64,000 nt of DNA from Paractinoplanes rishiriensis (GTDB taxonomy: Bacteria > Actinomycetota > Actinomycetes > Mycobacteriales > Micromonosporaceae): NCBI RefSeq assembly GCF_016862375.1, contig NZ_BOMV01000013.1, forward strand, positions 1 through 64,000, given 5' to 3'. Shown one piece after another: positions 27,957-36,457 of this stretch (the stretch's first letter is position 1; each line of letters opens with the position of its first letter). The translations under genes were made by a program, and so were the position numbers. Under the pieces are notes generated by a model. That model saw only the letters and a program-made list of their open reading frames with translations. It was not told where the DNA came from and did no database searches.

Positions 27957-28825
27957 AGTTCACCCTCGGCATCGCCCTGAGCCCCTTGGACCAGCTGACC
28001 GAGTTGGCGCGCACCGCCGAGGAGTGCGGCTTCGCGTCCATCGCCCTGCCCGACTCCATCTTCTTCATGGAACAGGCCGCCGCGAAATACCCGTACACCC
28101 CTGATGGAAGTAGGTTCTGGACGGCCGAGACCCCGTGGCCGGACCCGATGGTGGCGGCCGGCGCGATGGGCGCGGTCACCAGCCGGATCCACTTCTACAC
28201 CCAGGTGCTCAAGCTGGGCCCGCGCAGTCCGGTGCTGCTGGCCCGCCAGGTCGGCACGGTCGCGGTGCTGACCGGCAACCGGTTCGGGCTGGGCGTGGGG
28301 CTGGGCTGGTCGCCGGAGGAGTCGCAGTGGTGCGGCGCCCCGTTCACCGACCGCGGCGCCCGGGCCGACGAGGCGATCGAGATCCTGCGCCTGATCCTGG
28401 GCGGCGGCATGGTGGAATTCCATGGCAAGCACTACGCGTTCGACCGCCTCCAGATGAGCCCCGCACCCACCGCGCCGGTGCCGATCTACATCGGCGGCCA
28501 CACCGAGGCGGCCCTGCGCCGCGCCGCCCGCGTCGGCGACGGCTGGTCCTCGGCCATGATGCGCTTCGACCGCCTGCGCGAGGTGATCGACCGCCTGACC
28601 GGGCTGCGCACGGAGTACGGCCGCGCCGACCGCCCGTTCGAGATCCAGGCGGTGTGCGTGGACCGCTTCGGCCTCGACGGCTACCGCCAGCAGGCCGAGG
28701 CCGGGGTGACCGACGCGATCGTGGTCCCGTGGATGTCCTACGGCGCCGGCTTCGACGCCGAACTGCGGACCAAGCAGGACGCGCTGCGTCGCTTCGCCGA
28801 CGAGGTGATCGTCCGGCTGGCCTGA
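27953..28825 (+). CDS. LLM-class F420-dependent oxidoreductase
   Basis: Luciferase-like monooxygenase-fold enzyme of 290 residues, probably using coenzyme F420. The barrel start MKFTLGIALSPLDQL, the core FGLGVGLGWSPEE, and PVPIYIGGHTEAALRRAARVGDGW near residue 190 are class signatures. Its ATG overlaps the fadE27 stop and it also has its own KstR-like site, so it may be expressed both by readthrough and independently. The steroid substrate is unknown; a ketosteroid reduction or a side-chain step is possible. A second LLM gene lies at 37540-38598. Confidence 0.82.
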   Translation: MKFTLGIALSPLDQLTELARTAEECGFASIALPDSIFFMEQAAAKYPYTPDGSRFWTAETPWPDPMVAAGAMGAVTSRIHFYTQVLKLGPRSPVLLARQVGTVAVLTGNRFGLGVGLGWSPEESQWCGAPFTDRGARADEAIEILRLILGGGMVEFHGKHYAFDRLQMSPAPTAPVPIYIGGHTEAALRRAARVGDGWSSAMMRFDRLREVIDRLTGLRTEYGRADRPFEIQAVCVDRFGLDGYRQQAEAGVTDAIVVPWMSYGAGFDAELRTKQDALRRFADEVIVRLA

Positions 28826-29489
28826 GACCAGCGACCGCAGCAGCAGCCGGCGCAGTTCCTCGGGACGTTCCCGAGGGCTGATGACCGGCGCCAGGGAGTT
28901 CCGCTCACGGGACCGCAACGACCGTTGCCCGGATGCGGCGCGGTCGACTGCACGGGATGGCGGGCCCGGGCTCCAGCGGCCACGCGAACTGCAAGGTGGC
29001 GGAGCTTGGTGACGCGAAACCGAGCGGCCGTCCGGCGATGGTGGCTCCGAGTTTCGCCGTTGTCCCTTTTGCATGGCTTATGTGTGGCAATCTCCGCAGG
29101 CTCGCTCCACAGCGGCGCTCCTCTTCTCCCGCCACCAGGCACCGCCACCGCATGCCGGGATCGGCTGGCCACATCGTGGCCCTGTGCTGGAATGTGGACG
29201 ATCATTCCATCTGCCGGGACACCTTCCGGAGCAAAAGCCGCGTATAACTTATAACGTCGCGCCACGATAGATCTTGGCGAGTTCCCGCTCGACCGGACAG
29301 TTCGACCGGAACACCAACTCCTCAAGATCGCGACCCGGAGCCGCCACCGCCAGACGGCGGCGGGTATCGGCTCGCTGTGGCACTCACCGGCCGGCTGGGA
29401 TGGCGGTCGGCGATTGCGGCAAAATGCCTAGGGAGCGCCGTCTGCCGGACACCCGGGCCGGCTCCGGGTGCGGGACGGCTTCCGGCGGG
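28826..29489. other. Gene-poor gap of about 660 bp
   Basis: No convincing gene. Reading frames here are short, lack ribosome-binding sites and use low-GC3 codons unlike neighbouring genes. A minus-strand piece at about 28830-28900 reads PRERPEELRRLLLRSLVS and could be the relic of a gene end, but nothing extends it. No operator or strong hairpin was noticed. Confidence 0.5.
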
Positions 29490-30539
29490 TCAGTGGAGTT
29501 TGGACAGGCGGGTCAGGGTGTCCTCGGCCTCGGCCATGATGCGGGTGATCAGGGTGGCGCAGGAGGGCAGGTCGGTGATCAGGCCGGTTACCTGGCCGGC
29601 GGCCATGACGCCGTAGTCGGGGCGGCCGTCGGCCATGGCGGTTTTGAGGAGGACCGGGGTGCCGGCGGCCATGATGGTCTGCTGCCAGGTCAGGTTGCGG
29701 CCGTGGCGGGCCGCGCGGCCGGCCTGGAGCAGCGCGGGCCAGGACAGGCCGGACAGGTGGCGGAAGGTGGCGGCGTGCCGTAGTGCCCGGGTCAGGGCGG
29801 ATACCCGGCCGGAGCGTTCCAGGGCCGCCACGAACGGGGTGCGGAGGACCCGGTGGGGCACGCCGTCGACTCTGGTGGTGACCACCGTGTCGGTTACCGA
29901 GGCGTCCAGGTAGAGACGCTTCACCTCGGCACCCACGGGGCTGTCCGAGGTGAGCAGGAACCGGGTGCCCATCGCTATGCCGGCGGCGCCGTAGGACAGG
30001 GCGGCCACCAGACCACGGCCGTCGAAGAAGCCGCCGGCGGCGACCACCGGGAGGTCCACGGCGTCCACCACCTGGGGGAGCAGCAGCGTGGTGGGGACCG
30101 TGCCGGTGTGGCCGCCACCCTCGCCGCCCTGGACCAGGACGGCGTCGGCGCCCCAGGCGGCCACCTTTTCGGCGTGGCGGCGGGCGCCGATGGACGGCAT
30201 GGTCAGGACGCCGCCGTCGGCGCAACGGCGGATCAGGTCGCGGTCGGGGGCCAGCGCGAACGAGGCCAGGCGGACGTTCTCGCGGATCAGCAGGTCGATC
30301 CGGGCCCGGGCGTCGGGCAGGTCGGCGCGGAGGTTGACGCCGAACGGGGCGTCGGTGGCGCGCTTCACGTCGGCGATGGCGGTGCGCAGCTCGTCGAGGC
30401 TCATGGTGGCGGCGGCGAGAATGCCGAAACCGCCGGCCGATGAGGTGGCCGCCACGAGCGCGGCGGTGGACACGTACCCCATCCCGGTCTGGACGATGGG
30501 ATGGCGGCAACCCAGCAGGTCGGTGAGCGCTGTCCTCAC
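29490..30539 (-). CDS. ipdC: IpdC-like flavin oxidoreductase (nitronate monooxygenase family)
   Basis: FMN TIM-barrel protein of 349 residues. Its length and context match Rv3553/IpdC, which acts on CoA-linked HIP (methylhexahydroindanedione propanoate) intermediates during C/D-ring breakdown. PIVQTGMGYVSTAALVAATS, VQGGEGGGHTG and VVAAGGFFDGRGLVAAL are the substrate and FMN loops. GTG at 30539 overlaps the ipdB stop (GTGA). It is the last gene of an echA20-ipdA-ipdB-ipdC operon, with a KstR2-type site ahead of echA20. Confidence 0.87.
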   Translation of the reverse strand: MRTALTDLLGCRHPIVQTGMGYVSTAALVAATSSAGGFGILAAATMSLDELRTAIADVKRATDAPFGVNLRADLPDARARIDLLIRENVRLASFALAPDRDLIRRCADGGVLTMPSIGARRHAEKVAAWGADAVLVQGGEGGGHTGTVPTTLLLPQVVDAVDLPVVAAGGFFDGRGLVAALSYGAAGIAMGTRFLLTSDSPVGAEVKRLYLDASVTDTVVTTRVDGVPHRVLRTPFVAALERSGRVSALTRALRHAATFRHLSGLSWPALLQAGRAARHGRNLTWQQTIMAAGTPVLLKTAMADGRPDYGVMAAGQVTGLITDLPSCATLITRIMAEAEDTLTRLSKLH

Positions 30540-31261
30540 CGGACCTCCTTCTCCCGCAGGCCCTCGGGATCCAGGTGCTCGCGCAGCAGGCGCAGCTCCT
30601 CGCCGGTGGGCTCGCGGGTGGTGGGCACGTCGTCGGGGACGGCCAGCGGGAAGCCGGTCGCCGCCACCACCTCGGCGAGCGGGACGCCGGGGTGCACCGA
30701 GCGCAGGCGCATCGTGTGGTCGGGGGTGGCGAAGTCGAGCACGGCCAGGTTGGTGACCACCACGCGGATCTCGTGGAAGCGGGCGCCGGCCGTGGCGGCG
30801 CGGTCGTAGCCGACGCCGGACACCATGTCGACCCGCGGGACCAGGCTGCGCGGGGAGTGGCGGGGGATCCAGTAGCTGGTCGGGTGGTTGACCGTGTTGC
30901 CGGGGGCGCCGCGCACGCAGAGCAGCTGGGCGGTGGGCCGCTTCCAGTCGCCGATGCAGGAGATGTTCTGGTTGCCGTGGCGGTCGATCTGGCTGGCGCC
31001 CATCATCACGTGCCGGGCGCCGGCGGCCACCAGGCCGAAGACGGCGCGGTACGGCAGCCAGCCCTCGGGGTGCTCGTCCTCGTCGAGCAGGGTGGCCTCG
31101 CCGTCGGTGAGCAGCAGGTCGGGGGCGAACGTGCGGCGGGCCAGCAGGGCGCCCAGGCGCGGGATCAGGCCGGTGGGGCTGGCCAGGATCGCGCCGTCGC
31201 CCCGCCATGCGTCGGCGCACGCGGCCACGCAGATGTCCGGCCGGGAGGAAAGCGCGGTCAC
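30536..31261 (-). CDS. ipdB: IpdB, beta subunit of steroid ring-opening CoA-transferase-fold hydrolase
   Basis: Beta subunit of 241 residues of IpdAB, a CoA-transferase-fold hydrolase that opens the last carbocyclic ring in steroid catabolism. VMMGASQIDRHGNQNISCIGDW and HPTSYWIPRHSPRSLVPRVDMVSGVG resemble the family core. GTG at 31261 overlaps the ipdA stop (GTGA), in line with equal production of the two subunits; the open frame extends to 31327 but would overlap ipdA further. Mtb IpdB is about 250 residues. Confidence 0.88.
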   Translation of the reverse strand: MTALSSRPDICVAACADAWRGDGAILASPTGLIPRLGALLARRTFAPDLLLTDGEATLLDEDEHPEGWLPYRAVFGLVAAGARHVMMGASQIDRHGNQNISCIGDWKRPTAQLLCVRGAPGNTVNHPTSYWIPRHSPRSLVPRVDMVSGVGYDRAATAGARFHEIRVVVTNLAVLDFATPDHTMRLRSVHPGVPLAEVVAATGFPLAVPDDVPTTREPTGEELRLLREHLDPEGLREKEVR

Positions 31262-32085
31262 GCGGCCACCGCCCGCTGGTAGTCGGCCTCGTCGCCGTCC
31301 AGATACCTGGCGCGGAAATCCGTCCACTCGCTGGTCGCGTACACCCGTTGGAATTGCTCGTCCCGGCCGTAGTCGGGAACGCAGCTGGTGAAGTGGGCGC
31401 CGTGCGGGGTTTCCACGACGCCGTCGACCATCGCGCGGTTGGTGAGCAGGGTCTGCGGCGGGCCGGCGGCGACCAACTCGCCGGTGCCGACCAGGCGCTC
31501 GCAGGACAGGAAGCGGCGCCGGGCGGCGAGGCAGAACAGGTCGTCGAAATACGGGTCGGGGCCCAGGTAGCGCCCGTTGCCGCGCCGATCGGCGCGATTG
31601 AGGTGAATGATGGCGGCATCCAGCGGCAGCGCCGGCATGGCGACCAGTTTCTCCCGGTCCGGGTACGGGGAGACGACCGTGCGGAGCTCCGGGTTGACCC
31701 GCATGACGTCGGAGCCGAGTCCGGCCCGGATCGGCAGGAACGGCAACCGGTTCGCCGCGGCCAGCAGTCCCCAGTAGAGCATTCCCTCGTCGTACTCGGT
31801 CAACTCGACGGTGCCCTCGCTGCGCGCCCGCCGGAAATGCGGCTCCAGCGGAATGCTGTCCAGCGACACGAAACCGGTCACCACCCGCCGCACGCAGCCG
31901 GCCGCGATCAGCAGACCGACGTCCGGCCCGCCGTAGCTGACCACGGTGAGGTCGCGCAGCCGGGCCCGGCAGATCGCGCGCACCAGCGCCATCGGCTTGC
32001 GCCGCGAACCCCAGCCGCCGATGCCGACGGTCATCCCGTCACGCAACTCGCCGGCCACCTCGTCGATCGTCATCACCCGGTCCAT
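31258..32085 (-). CDS. ipdA: IpdA, alpha subunit of steroid ring-opening CoA-transferase-fold hydrolase
   Basis: Alpha subunit of 275 residues, paired with IpdB. The N-terminal GMTVGIGGWGSRRKPMALVRA is the CoA-transferase family I glycine loop, and VVSYGGPDVGLLIAAG follows near residue 50. HLNRADRRGN and NRAMVDGVVETPHGAHFTSC are typical of the IpdA group. ATG at 32085 lies 3 nt after the echA20 stop. Confidence 0.9.
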   Translation of the reverse strand: MDRVMTIDEVAGELRDGMTVGIGGWGSRRKPMALVRAICRARLRDLTVVSYGGPDVGLLIAAGCVRRVVTGFVSLDSIPLEPHFRRARSEGTVELTEYDEGMLYWGLLAAANRLPFLPIRAGLGSDVMRVNPELRTVVSPYPDREKLVAMPALPLDAAIIHLNRADRRGNGRYLGPDPYFDDLFCLAARRRFLSCERLVGTGELVAAGPPQTLLTNRAMVDGVVETPHGAHFTSCVPDYGRDEQFQRVYATSEWTDFRARYLDGDEADYQRAVAA

Positions 32086-32088
32086 GTG

Positions 32089-32826
32089 TCAGCCGCCGTC
32101 CACGAAGCGCTGCCGGGCCCGGTCGCCGGCGCCGTTGAGGTTGAGCTCGAACGTGAAGCCCTGCTCGAACCGGTACGACCGCTTGACGTCGACCGGGTCG
32201 ATGCCGTTGAGCGACTCCTTGGCCCGCCGGATCACTACCGGGTCCTTGGCGGCGATCTCGGCGGCCACCCGGCGGGCGGCCTCGCGCAGTCCGGCCGGCG
32301 GCACCACCTCGAGCACGGTGCCGAACCGGTGCAGTTCCGCGGCGGTCACCGGACGGCAGGTGTAGACCATGGTGCGCATCAGTTGATGGGGTACGAGGCG
32401 AGCCAGGTGCGTGGCGGCGCCGAGCGCACCGCGATCCACCTCGGGCAGCCCGAAGGTGGCGTCGTCGGCCGCGATGACCAGGTCGGCGTTGCCGGCCAGC
32501 CCGACGCCGCCGCCGAGGCAGAAGCCGTTGACCGCGGCGATCACCGGGACTGGGCAGTCGTAGACGGCGGCGAAGGCGGCGGCGCAACCCCGGTTGGCGG
32601 CCAGCAGCGCCTCGTGGCCGGGGGAGCGCTGCATCTCCTTGATGTCGACGCCGGCGCAGAAGCCGCGGCCCTCGGCGGACAGCACCACCACCCGGGTGCC
32701 GGGATCGTCGCCGGCCGCGCGGAGGCAGCCGGCCAGGTCGTGCCAGCCGGCCGCGGGCACGGCGTTGACCGGCGGGAAGTCGATGGTCACCTCGGCGATG
32801 GCGCCTCTGTGCAGCTGCACGCCCAT
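32089..32826 (-). CDS. echA20: EchA20-like crotonase, ring-cleaving hydrolase
   Basis: Crotonase-fold protein of 245 residues. In mycobacteria EchA20 hydrolyses a ring of the HIP-derived CoA ester before IpdAB acts. GRGFCAGVDIKEMQR and AAVNGFCLGGGVGLAGNADLV build the oxyanion hole, and LPEVDRGALGAATHLARLVP is close to remembered EchA20. First gene of the echA20-ipdA-ipdB-ipdC operon. ATG at 32826 lies 13 nt from a KstR2-type operator shared with the divergent SDR. Confidence 0.88.
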   Translation of the reverse strand: MGVQLHRGAIAEVTIDFPPVNAVPAAGWHDLAGCLRAAGDDPGTRVVVLSAEGRGFCAGVDIKEMQRSPGHEALLAANRGCAAAFAAVYDCPVPVIAAVNGFCLGGGVGLAGNADLVIAADDATFGLPEVDRGALGAATHLARLVPHQLMRTMVYTCRPVTAAELHRFGTVLEVVPPAGLREAARRVAAEIAAKDPVVIRRAKESLNGIDPVDVKRSYRFEQGFTFELNLNGAGDRARQRFVDGG

Positions 32827-32838
32827 CGCATCAGGCTA

Positions 32839-32852
32839 ACCTAGCGCTTGCT
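32839..32852. promoter_or_regulatory. KstR2-like operator between echA20 and an SDR gene
   Basis: ACCTAGCGCTTGCT matches the KstR2 motif AnCAAGnnCTTGnT except for one base. It is centred in the divergent gap between 32826 and 32875. Confidence 0.75.
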
Positions 32853-32874
32853 TGGTCGGCTAGGCTCGGCCGTT

Positions 32875-33588
32875 ATGGAGGGTGGGGACTTCGCCGGGCG
32901 CGTGGTGGTGGTGACCGGGGGGACGCGCGGCATCGGCGCGGCCATCGCGCGGGCGTTTGCGGGTGCGGGGGCGCAGGTTGTGGTGTGCGGCCGGCAGCCA
33001 CCGGCGGATGAGGGCGGCGTTGCCTTCTTTCGAGCGGATGTGCGGGACCCGGCGCAGGCGGCTGCGCTCGTCGATGCTGCGGTGGAGCGGTTCGGGCGGG
33101 TGGATGTGCTGGTCAACAACGCCGGGGGGTCGCCCGAGGTGGCGGCCTGTGACGCGTCGCCGCGGCTGCACGCCAAGGTCGTCGAGCTCAACCTCATCGC
33201 GCCGCTGCACGTCTCGCAGGCGGCCAACGCTGTCATGCAACGGCAGCCCGAGGGCGGCGTCATCCTGATGATCGGCAGCGTCAGCGGGACGCGGCCGTCG
33301 CCGGGGACGGCCGCCTACGGTGCGGCCAAGGCGGGACTTCACCACCTCGCCACCACGCTGGCCGTCGAGTGGGCGCCCAAGGTCCGGGTCAACAGCGTGG
33401 TGCCGGGGCCGGTGGGGGCGGCGATCGACCCGGGGCTGATCGCGCGCACCGTGCCGCTCGCGCGTGCCGCCACCCCGGCGGACGTGGCCGCTGCCTGTCT
33501 CTTCCTGGCCTCGGACGGTGCCGGTTACATCAGCGGTGCCGCCCTGCACGTGCACGGCGGCGGGGAACGGCCGCCCTACCTCAGCTGA
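32875..33588 (+). CDS. Short-chain dehydrogenase (Rv3549c-like)
   Basis: SDR of 237 residues with TGGTRGIG near residue 14, NNAGG, a Ser in MIGSVSG and the catalytic YGAAK. The C-terminus carries the usual ASDGAGYISGAALHVHGGGE. ATG at 32875 is chosen over the start at 32848, which would place the operator inside the coding region. Divergent from echA20 under a KstR2-type site, as Rv3549c is next to Rv3550 in Mtb. Its 3' end overlaps the convergent PPOX gene by 8 nt. Substrate unknown within HIP degradation. Confidence 0.84.
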   Translation: MEGGDFAGRVVVVTGGTRGIGAAIARAFAGAGAQVVVCGRQPPADEGGVAFFRADVRDPAQAAALVDAAVERFGRVDVLVNNAGGSPEVAACDASPRLHAKVVELNLIAPLHVSQAANAVMQRQPEGGVILMIGSVSGTRPSPGTAAYGAAKAGLHHLATTLAVEWAPKVRVNSVVPGPVGAAIDPGLIARTVPLARAATPADVAAACLFLASDGAGYISGAALHVHGGGERPPYLS

Positions 33589-34033
33589 GCAGCTTGCGGT
33601 GGTCCCAGCTGGCCACCTTCGCGGGCGTGACCAGGTATCCCGTGCGCTTCGTCGCGGCGTGCGCCACGTACGCGTCCAGCGCCTCGGCCGGCACGTCGCG
33701 CATGCCGGCCGCGATGAGCTTGCCCACCTCGGTGACGCCGGCGAGGTCGAAGATCGGGGTCACCGTGCCGGCGATCTGGACGCCGCGCAGGTCGAAGTAT
33801 TCCTCGCCGGCCTCGACCAGGCAGGTCACCCGGGGATCGCGGGCCAGGTTGCGGGCTTTCTGCGAGGTGCGGTAGGTCCAGAACGCGATCCGGCCCGCGG
33901 ACAGGCCGTAGAACATCGTCACCAGGTGCGGGGCGCCGTCGGGGTTGATGGTGGCCAGCTGCACCTTGCGGGCGTCGGCCAGGAACGCCGCCACCTCGTC
34001 GCCGCTCATGGTGATCTGGTCGCGCTGCTTCAC
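33581..34033 (-). CDS. PPOX-class F420/FMN-binding split-barrel protein
   Basis: A 150-residue pyridoxamine-5-phosphate-oxidase-like split barrel. VQLATINPDGAPHLVTMFYG and RTSQKARNLARDPRVTCLVEAGEEYFDLRG are typical of the Rv1155-like group that binds F420 or FMN. GTG at 34033 has GAGGAGG 7-8 nt upstream. It is the last gene of an SDR-SDR-PPOX set starting near the KstR2-type site at 35743. A redox role in late steroid breakdown is inferred from position only. Confidence 0.82.
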   Translation of the reverse strand: MKQRDQITMSGDEVAAFLADARKVQLATINPDGAPHLVTMFYGLSAGRIAFWTYRTSQKARNLARDPRVTCLVEAGEEYFDLRGVQIAGTVTPIFDLAGVTEVGKLIAAGMRDVPAEALDAYVAHAATKRTGYLVTPAKVASWDHRKLLS

Positions 34034-34046
34034 CGGGCCTCCTCGC

Positions 34047-34961
34047 TCACTGGCGCTCCTCGCCGAACGTGGACCCGGCCAGCGGCAGGGTCTCCTCGCA
34101 GACGAAGCCGGGCAGTGGTGGATCTTGAGTGAACACGGTGCCCAGGGTGGCATCCAGCTCGTCCGCCGTCCACTGGTCGCCGCGGGCGTGGAAGGCGTGC
34201 CGGACGGTGGGCGGGCCGAGCACCGCCACCACGTCGCCGTGCACCACGAAGACCTCGCCGGTGATGCACGCCGCGGACGGGCCGGCCAGCCAGGCGACCA
34301 GCGGGCCGACGCGTTCCGGCGCCATCGGGTCCGGCCCGGCGGGCGCGGGACCCATCAGGCCACCCGTCATGGCGGTCCGGGCCCGCGGGCAGATCGCGTT
34401 GGCCCGTACGCCGTACCGCTCGCAGCCGCGCGCGGTGGCCAGGGTGAGCGCCACGATGCCGCCCTTCGCCGCCGCGTAGTTGGGCTGACCGGCCGAGCCG
34501 AGCAGGAAAGCCTCCGAACTGGTGTTCACGATCCGGGCGTACACCGGCCTGTTTTTGATCTTGCTCTGCTCGCGCCAGAAGGCGGTGGCGAAACGCGTCG
34601 TGACGAAGTGGCCGCGCAGGTGCACGCGGATCACGGTGTCCCACTCGTGCTCGGACATCGAGAAGATCATCCGGTCCCGGAGCACACCGGCGTTGTTGAC
34701 GACAACATCAAGATTCCCGTACGCGTCCACCGCCCGCCGGACCAGCGCCTCCCCGGTCGACCACTCGGCCACGTCGCCGGCACACGTCACCGCCTCGCCG
34801 CCGGCCGCGCGGATCCGTTCGGCCACCTCGTCAAGCGCCGGACCGGGCAGGTCGTTGAGCACCAGCCGCGCGCCGGACCCGGCCAGCGCCAGCGCCTCGG
34901 CGGCACCCAGGCCCTGCCCGGCGCCGGTCACCACGGCCACCCTGCCGTCGAGGCCGGCCAT
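34047..34961 (-). CDS. Short-chain dehydrogenase (Rv3548c-like)
   Basis: SDR of 304 residues, the same length as remembered Rv3548c and longer than classical SDRs because of a C-terminal extension (about residues 235-304). TGAGQGLGAAEALALA binds the cofactor, NNAGVLRDRMI is the NNAG segment, and a Ser (NTSSEAF) and YAAAK supply the active site. ATG at 34961 lies 1 nt from the stop of the upstream SDR. Probably an NAD-dependent hydroxyacyl-CoA or hydroxysteroid dehydrogenase in HIP degradation. Confidence 0.84.
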   Translation of the reverse strand: MAGLDGRVAVVTGAGQGLGAAEALALAGSGARLVLNDLPGPALDEVAERIRAAGGEAVTCAGDVAEWSTGEALVRRAVDAYGNLDVVVNNAGVLRDRMIFSMSEHEWDTVIRVHLRGHFVTTRFATAFWREQSKIKNRPVYARIVNTSSEAFLLGSAGQPNYAAAKGGIVALTLATARGCERYGVRANAICPRARTAMTGGLMGPAPAGPDPMAPERVGPLVAWLAGPSAACITGEVFVVHGDVVAVLGPPTVRHAFHARGDQWTADELDATLGTVFTQDPPLPGFVCEETLPLAGSTFGEERQ

Positions 34962-34962
34962 C

Positions 34963-35724
34963 TCAGTAACCCGGCCCGCTGAGCAGCCCGCCGTCGGCCA
35001 CGAACTCGGCGCCGGTCGTGTACGACGACTCGTCCGAGGCCAGGAACGCGACCAGCCGGGAGATCTCGACCGGCTCGGCGAACCGGGCGATCGGCATGGC
35101 CTTGAGAAACGCGGCCGGGTCGACCCCGGTCATCGTCTCCGCGGCGGACAGCGCCATCGAGGTCAGCACGCCGCCCGGGTGCACCGAGTTGACCCGGATG
35201 CCGACCGGCCCGAGCTCCTGCGCGGCCGACCTGGTGAGCCCGCGGACGCCGAACTTGCTGGCGCTGTAGGCGGACAGCCCGGCCGCACCGGCGAACCCCT
35301 CGATCGACGAGATGTTCACGATCGAGCCGCCGCCGGCTGCGGTCATCGGCGGTACCACCTGCCGGATGCCGAGCCAGGTGCCGATCAGGTTGACGTCGAT
35401 CACCCGCCGGAACTCGTCCGGTTCCATCTCGGCGATCCGTGCGTGCCGCAGGATCCCGGCGTTGTTGATCAGAACATCAAGGCGGCCGTACGTGTCCAGC
35501 GTCGTCGCCACCGCGGCGGCCCAGTCGTCCGCGCTGGTCACGTCGTGGTGCACGAAGCGGCAGTGCTCGGCGCCGAGGCCGTCCGCGACCGCCCGGCCCT
35601 TGTCGTCGAGCACGTCGCCGACGACCACGCGGGCGCCCTCCGCGACGAAGTGCCGGGCGTGCGACTTGCCCATGCCGCGCGCCCCACCGGTGATGAGTGC
35701 CACCTTGCCGTCGAGCCGCCCCAT
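34963..35724 (-). CDS. Short-chain dehydrogenase (hydroxysteroid dehydrogenase-like)
   Basis: Classical SDR of 253 residues: TGGARGMGKSHARHF near residue 13, NNAGILR, ISSIEG with the catalytic Ser, and YSASKFG. The sequence resembles 3-alpha/20-beta-hydroxysteroid dehydrogenases and FabG-like proteins of actinobacteria. ATG at 35724 is preceded by GGGAGG. It is first in the operon downstream of the KstR2-type palindrome at 35744-35759. Confidence 0.84.
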   Translation of the reverse strand: MGRLDGKVALITGGARGMGKSHARHFVAEGARVVVGDVLDDKGRAVADGLGAEHCRFVHHDVTSADDWAAAVATTLDTYGRLDVLINNAGILRHARIAEMEPDEFRRVIDVNLIGTWLGIRQVVPPMTAAGGGSIVNISSIEGFAGAAGLSAYSASKFGVRGLTRSAAQELGPVGIRVNSVHPGGVLTSMALSAAETMTGVDPAAFLKAMPIARFAEPVEISRLVAFLASDESSYTTGAEFVADGGLLSGPGY

Positions 35725-35742
35725 CGCAGACCTCCCGCTCCA

Positions 35743-35756
35743 ACCAAGCGTTTGCT
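35743..35756. promoter_or_regulatory. KstR2-like operator for the SDR-SDR-PPOX operon
   Basis: ACCAAGCGTTTGCT matches AnCAAGnnCTTGnT with one mismatch and is part of a 16-bp palindrome, CCAAGC-GTTT-GCTTGG (35744-35759). It lies between the kstR2 stop and the SDR start. Confidence 0.82.
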
Positions 35757-35763
35757 TGGGAGA

Positions 35764-36366
35764 CTAGCGGGTGATGCCGTCGAACAGTAGGGACAGCAGT
35801 CCTTTGACGATCTGATCGGTGGACCAGCTGGCGCCCCGGCTGCGCGGCCAGGCCGTGGGCATCCAGAGGATGTCGCGCAGCAGGCGGTAGACCAGTTTGG
35901 CGTCCAGGTCGGCGCGGAACTCGCCGGACTGCTTGCCGCGTTCGAGCTGGGCCACCCAGATCTGCTCGATCTCCTTGGTGGCCTTGCGCAGATAGGCGAA
36001 CCTCGGCTGGGCGCTGAAGTACGGCCAGTCGTTCTGCAGCATGGTGAGCGCGGCGCGGTGCCGGCTCAGCGTCGCGGTGCTGGAGTGGACGATCTGCTCG
36101 ATGGCGGTGCGGGCGGTGTCCGTGTCCTGCACCGCTTCGCGGTAGCCGGCCAGCACGTCGTCGAGGAACGCGCTGAGGATCTCGTCGCCGATCGACTCCT
36201 TCGAGTCGAAGTGGTGGTACAGGCTGCCGGACAGGATGCCGGCGGCGTCCGCGATCTCGCGTACGGTCGTGGCCCGGAAGCCCTTCTCGGCGAACAGGTC
36301 GCCGGCCAGCTGTACCAGGTGTGCGCGCCGCTCGGACGGGAGCGCGGCCTTCTTCGAGGTCGTCAC
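35764..36366 (-). CDS. kstR2: TetR-family regulator KstR2
   Basis: TetR repressor of 200 residues expected to control the HIP (C/D-ring) genes and to respond to HIP-CoA. The helix-turn-helix spans about residues 28-58 (TTVREIADAAGILSGSLYHHFDSKE), near-identical to remembered Mtb KstR2, and the ligand-binding half keeps SAQPRFAYL and DLDAKLVYRLLRDILW. The start is GTG at 36366. A KstR2-type site 21 nt upstream suggests autoregulation, and two further sites control the neighbouring operons. Confidence 0.92.
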   Translation of the reverse strand: MTTSKKAALPSERRAHLVQLAGDLFAEKGFRATTVREIADAAGILSGSLYHHFDSKESIGDEILSAFLDDVLAGYREAVQDTDTARTAIEQIVHSSTATLSRHRAALTMLQNDWPYFSAQPRFAYLRKATKEIEQIWVAQLERGKQSGEFRADLDAKLVYRLLRDILWMPTAWPRSRGASWSTDQIVKGLLSLLFDGITR

Positions 36367-36386
36367 CTGGCCAATTATGTCAGTTG

Positions 36387-36400
36387 GCCAATCGCTTGCT
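36387..36400. promoter_or_regulatory. KstR2-like operator upstream of kstR2
   Basis: GCCAATCGCTTGCT matches AnCAAGnnCTTGnT with two mismatches; the flanking arms CCAATC and GCTCGG keep the dyad. Confidence 0.6.
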
Positions 36401-36423
36401 CGGTTGCGCGCCGCCCACTAGCG

Positions 36424-36437
36424 TAGAACGCGTTCTA
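36424..36437. promoter_or_regulatory. KstR-like operator upstream of the adh-LLM pair
   Basis: TAGAACGCGTTCTA, a perfect palindrome, 20 nt before the ATG at 36458 and 23 nt from the KstR2-like site. Confidence 0.88.
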
Positions 36438-36457
36438 ATTTTCCAGGGGGTGCCGGG

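Noticed and set aside
28738-29325. Open frame on the minus strand in the gene-poor gap
   Set aside because: No family motif, no ribosome-binding site and unusual composition; it also overlaps the LLM gene end.
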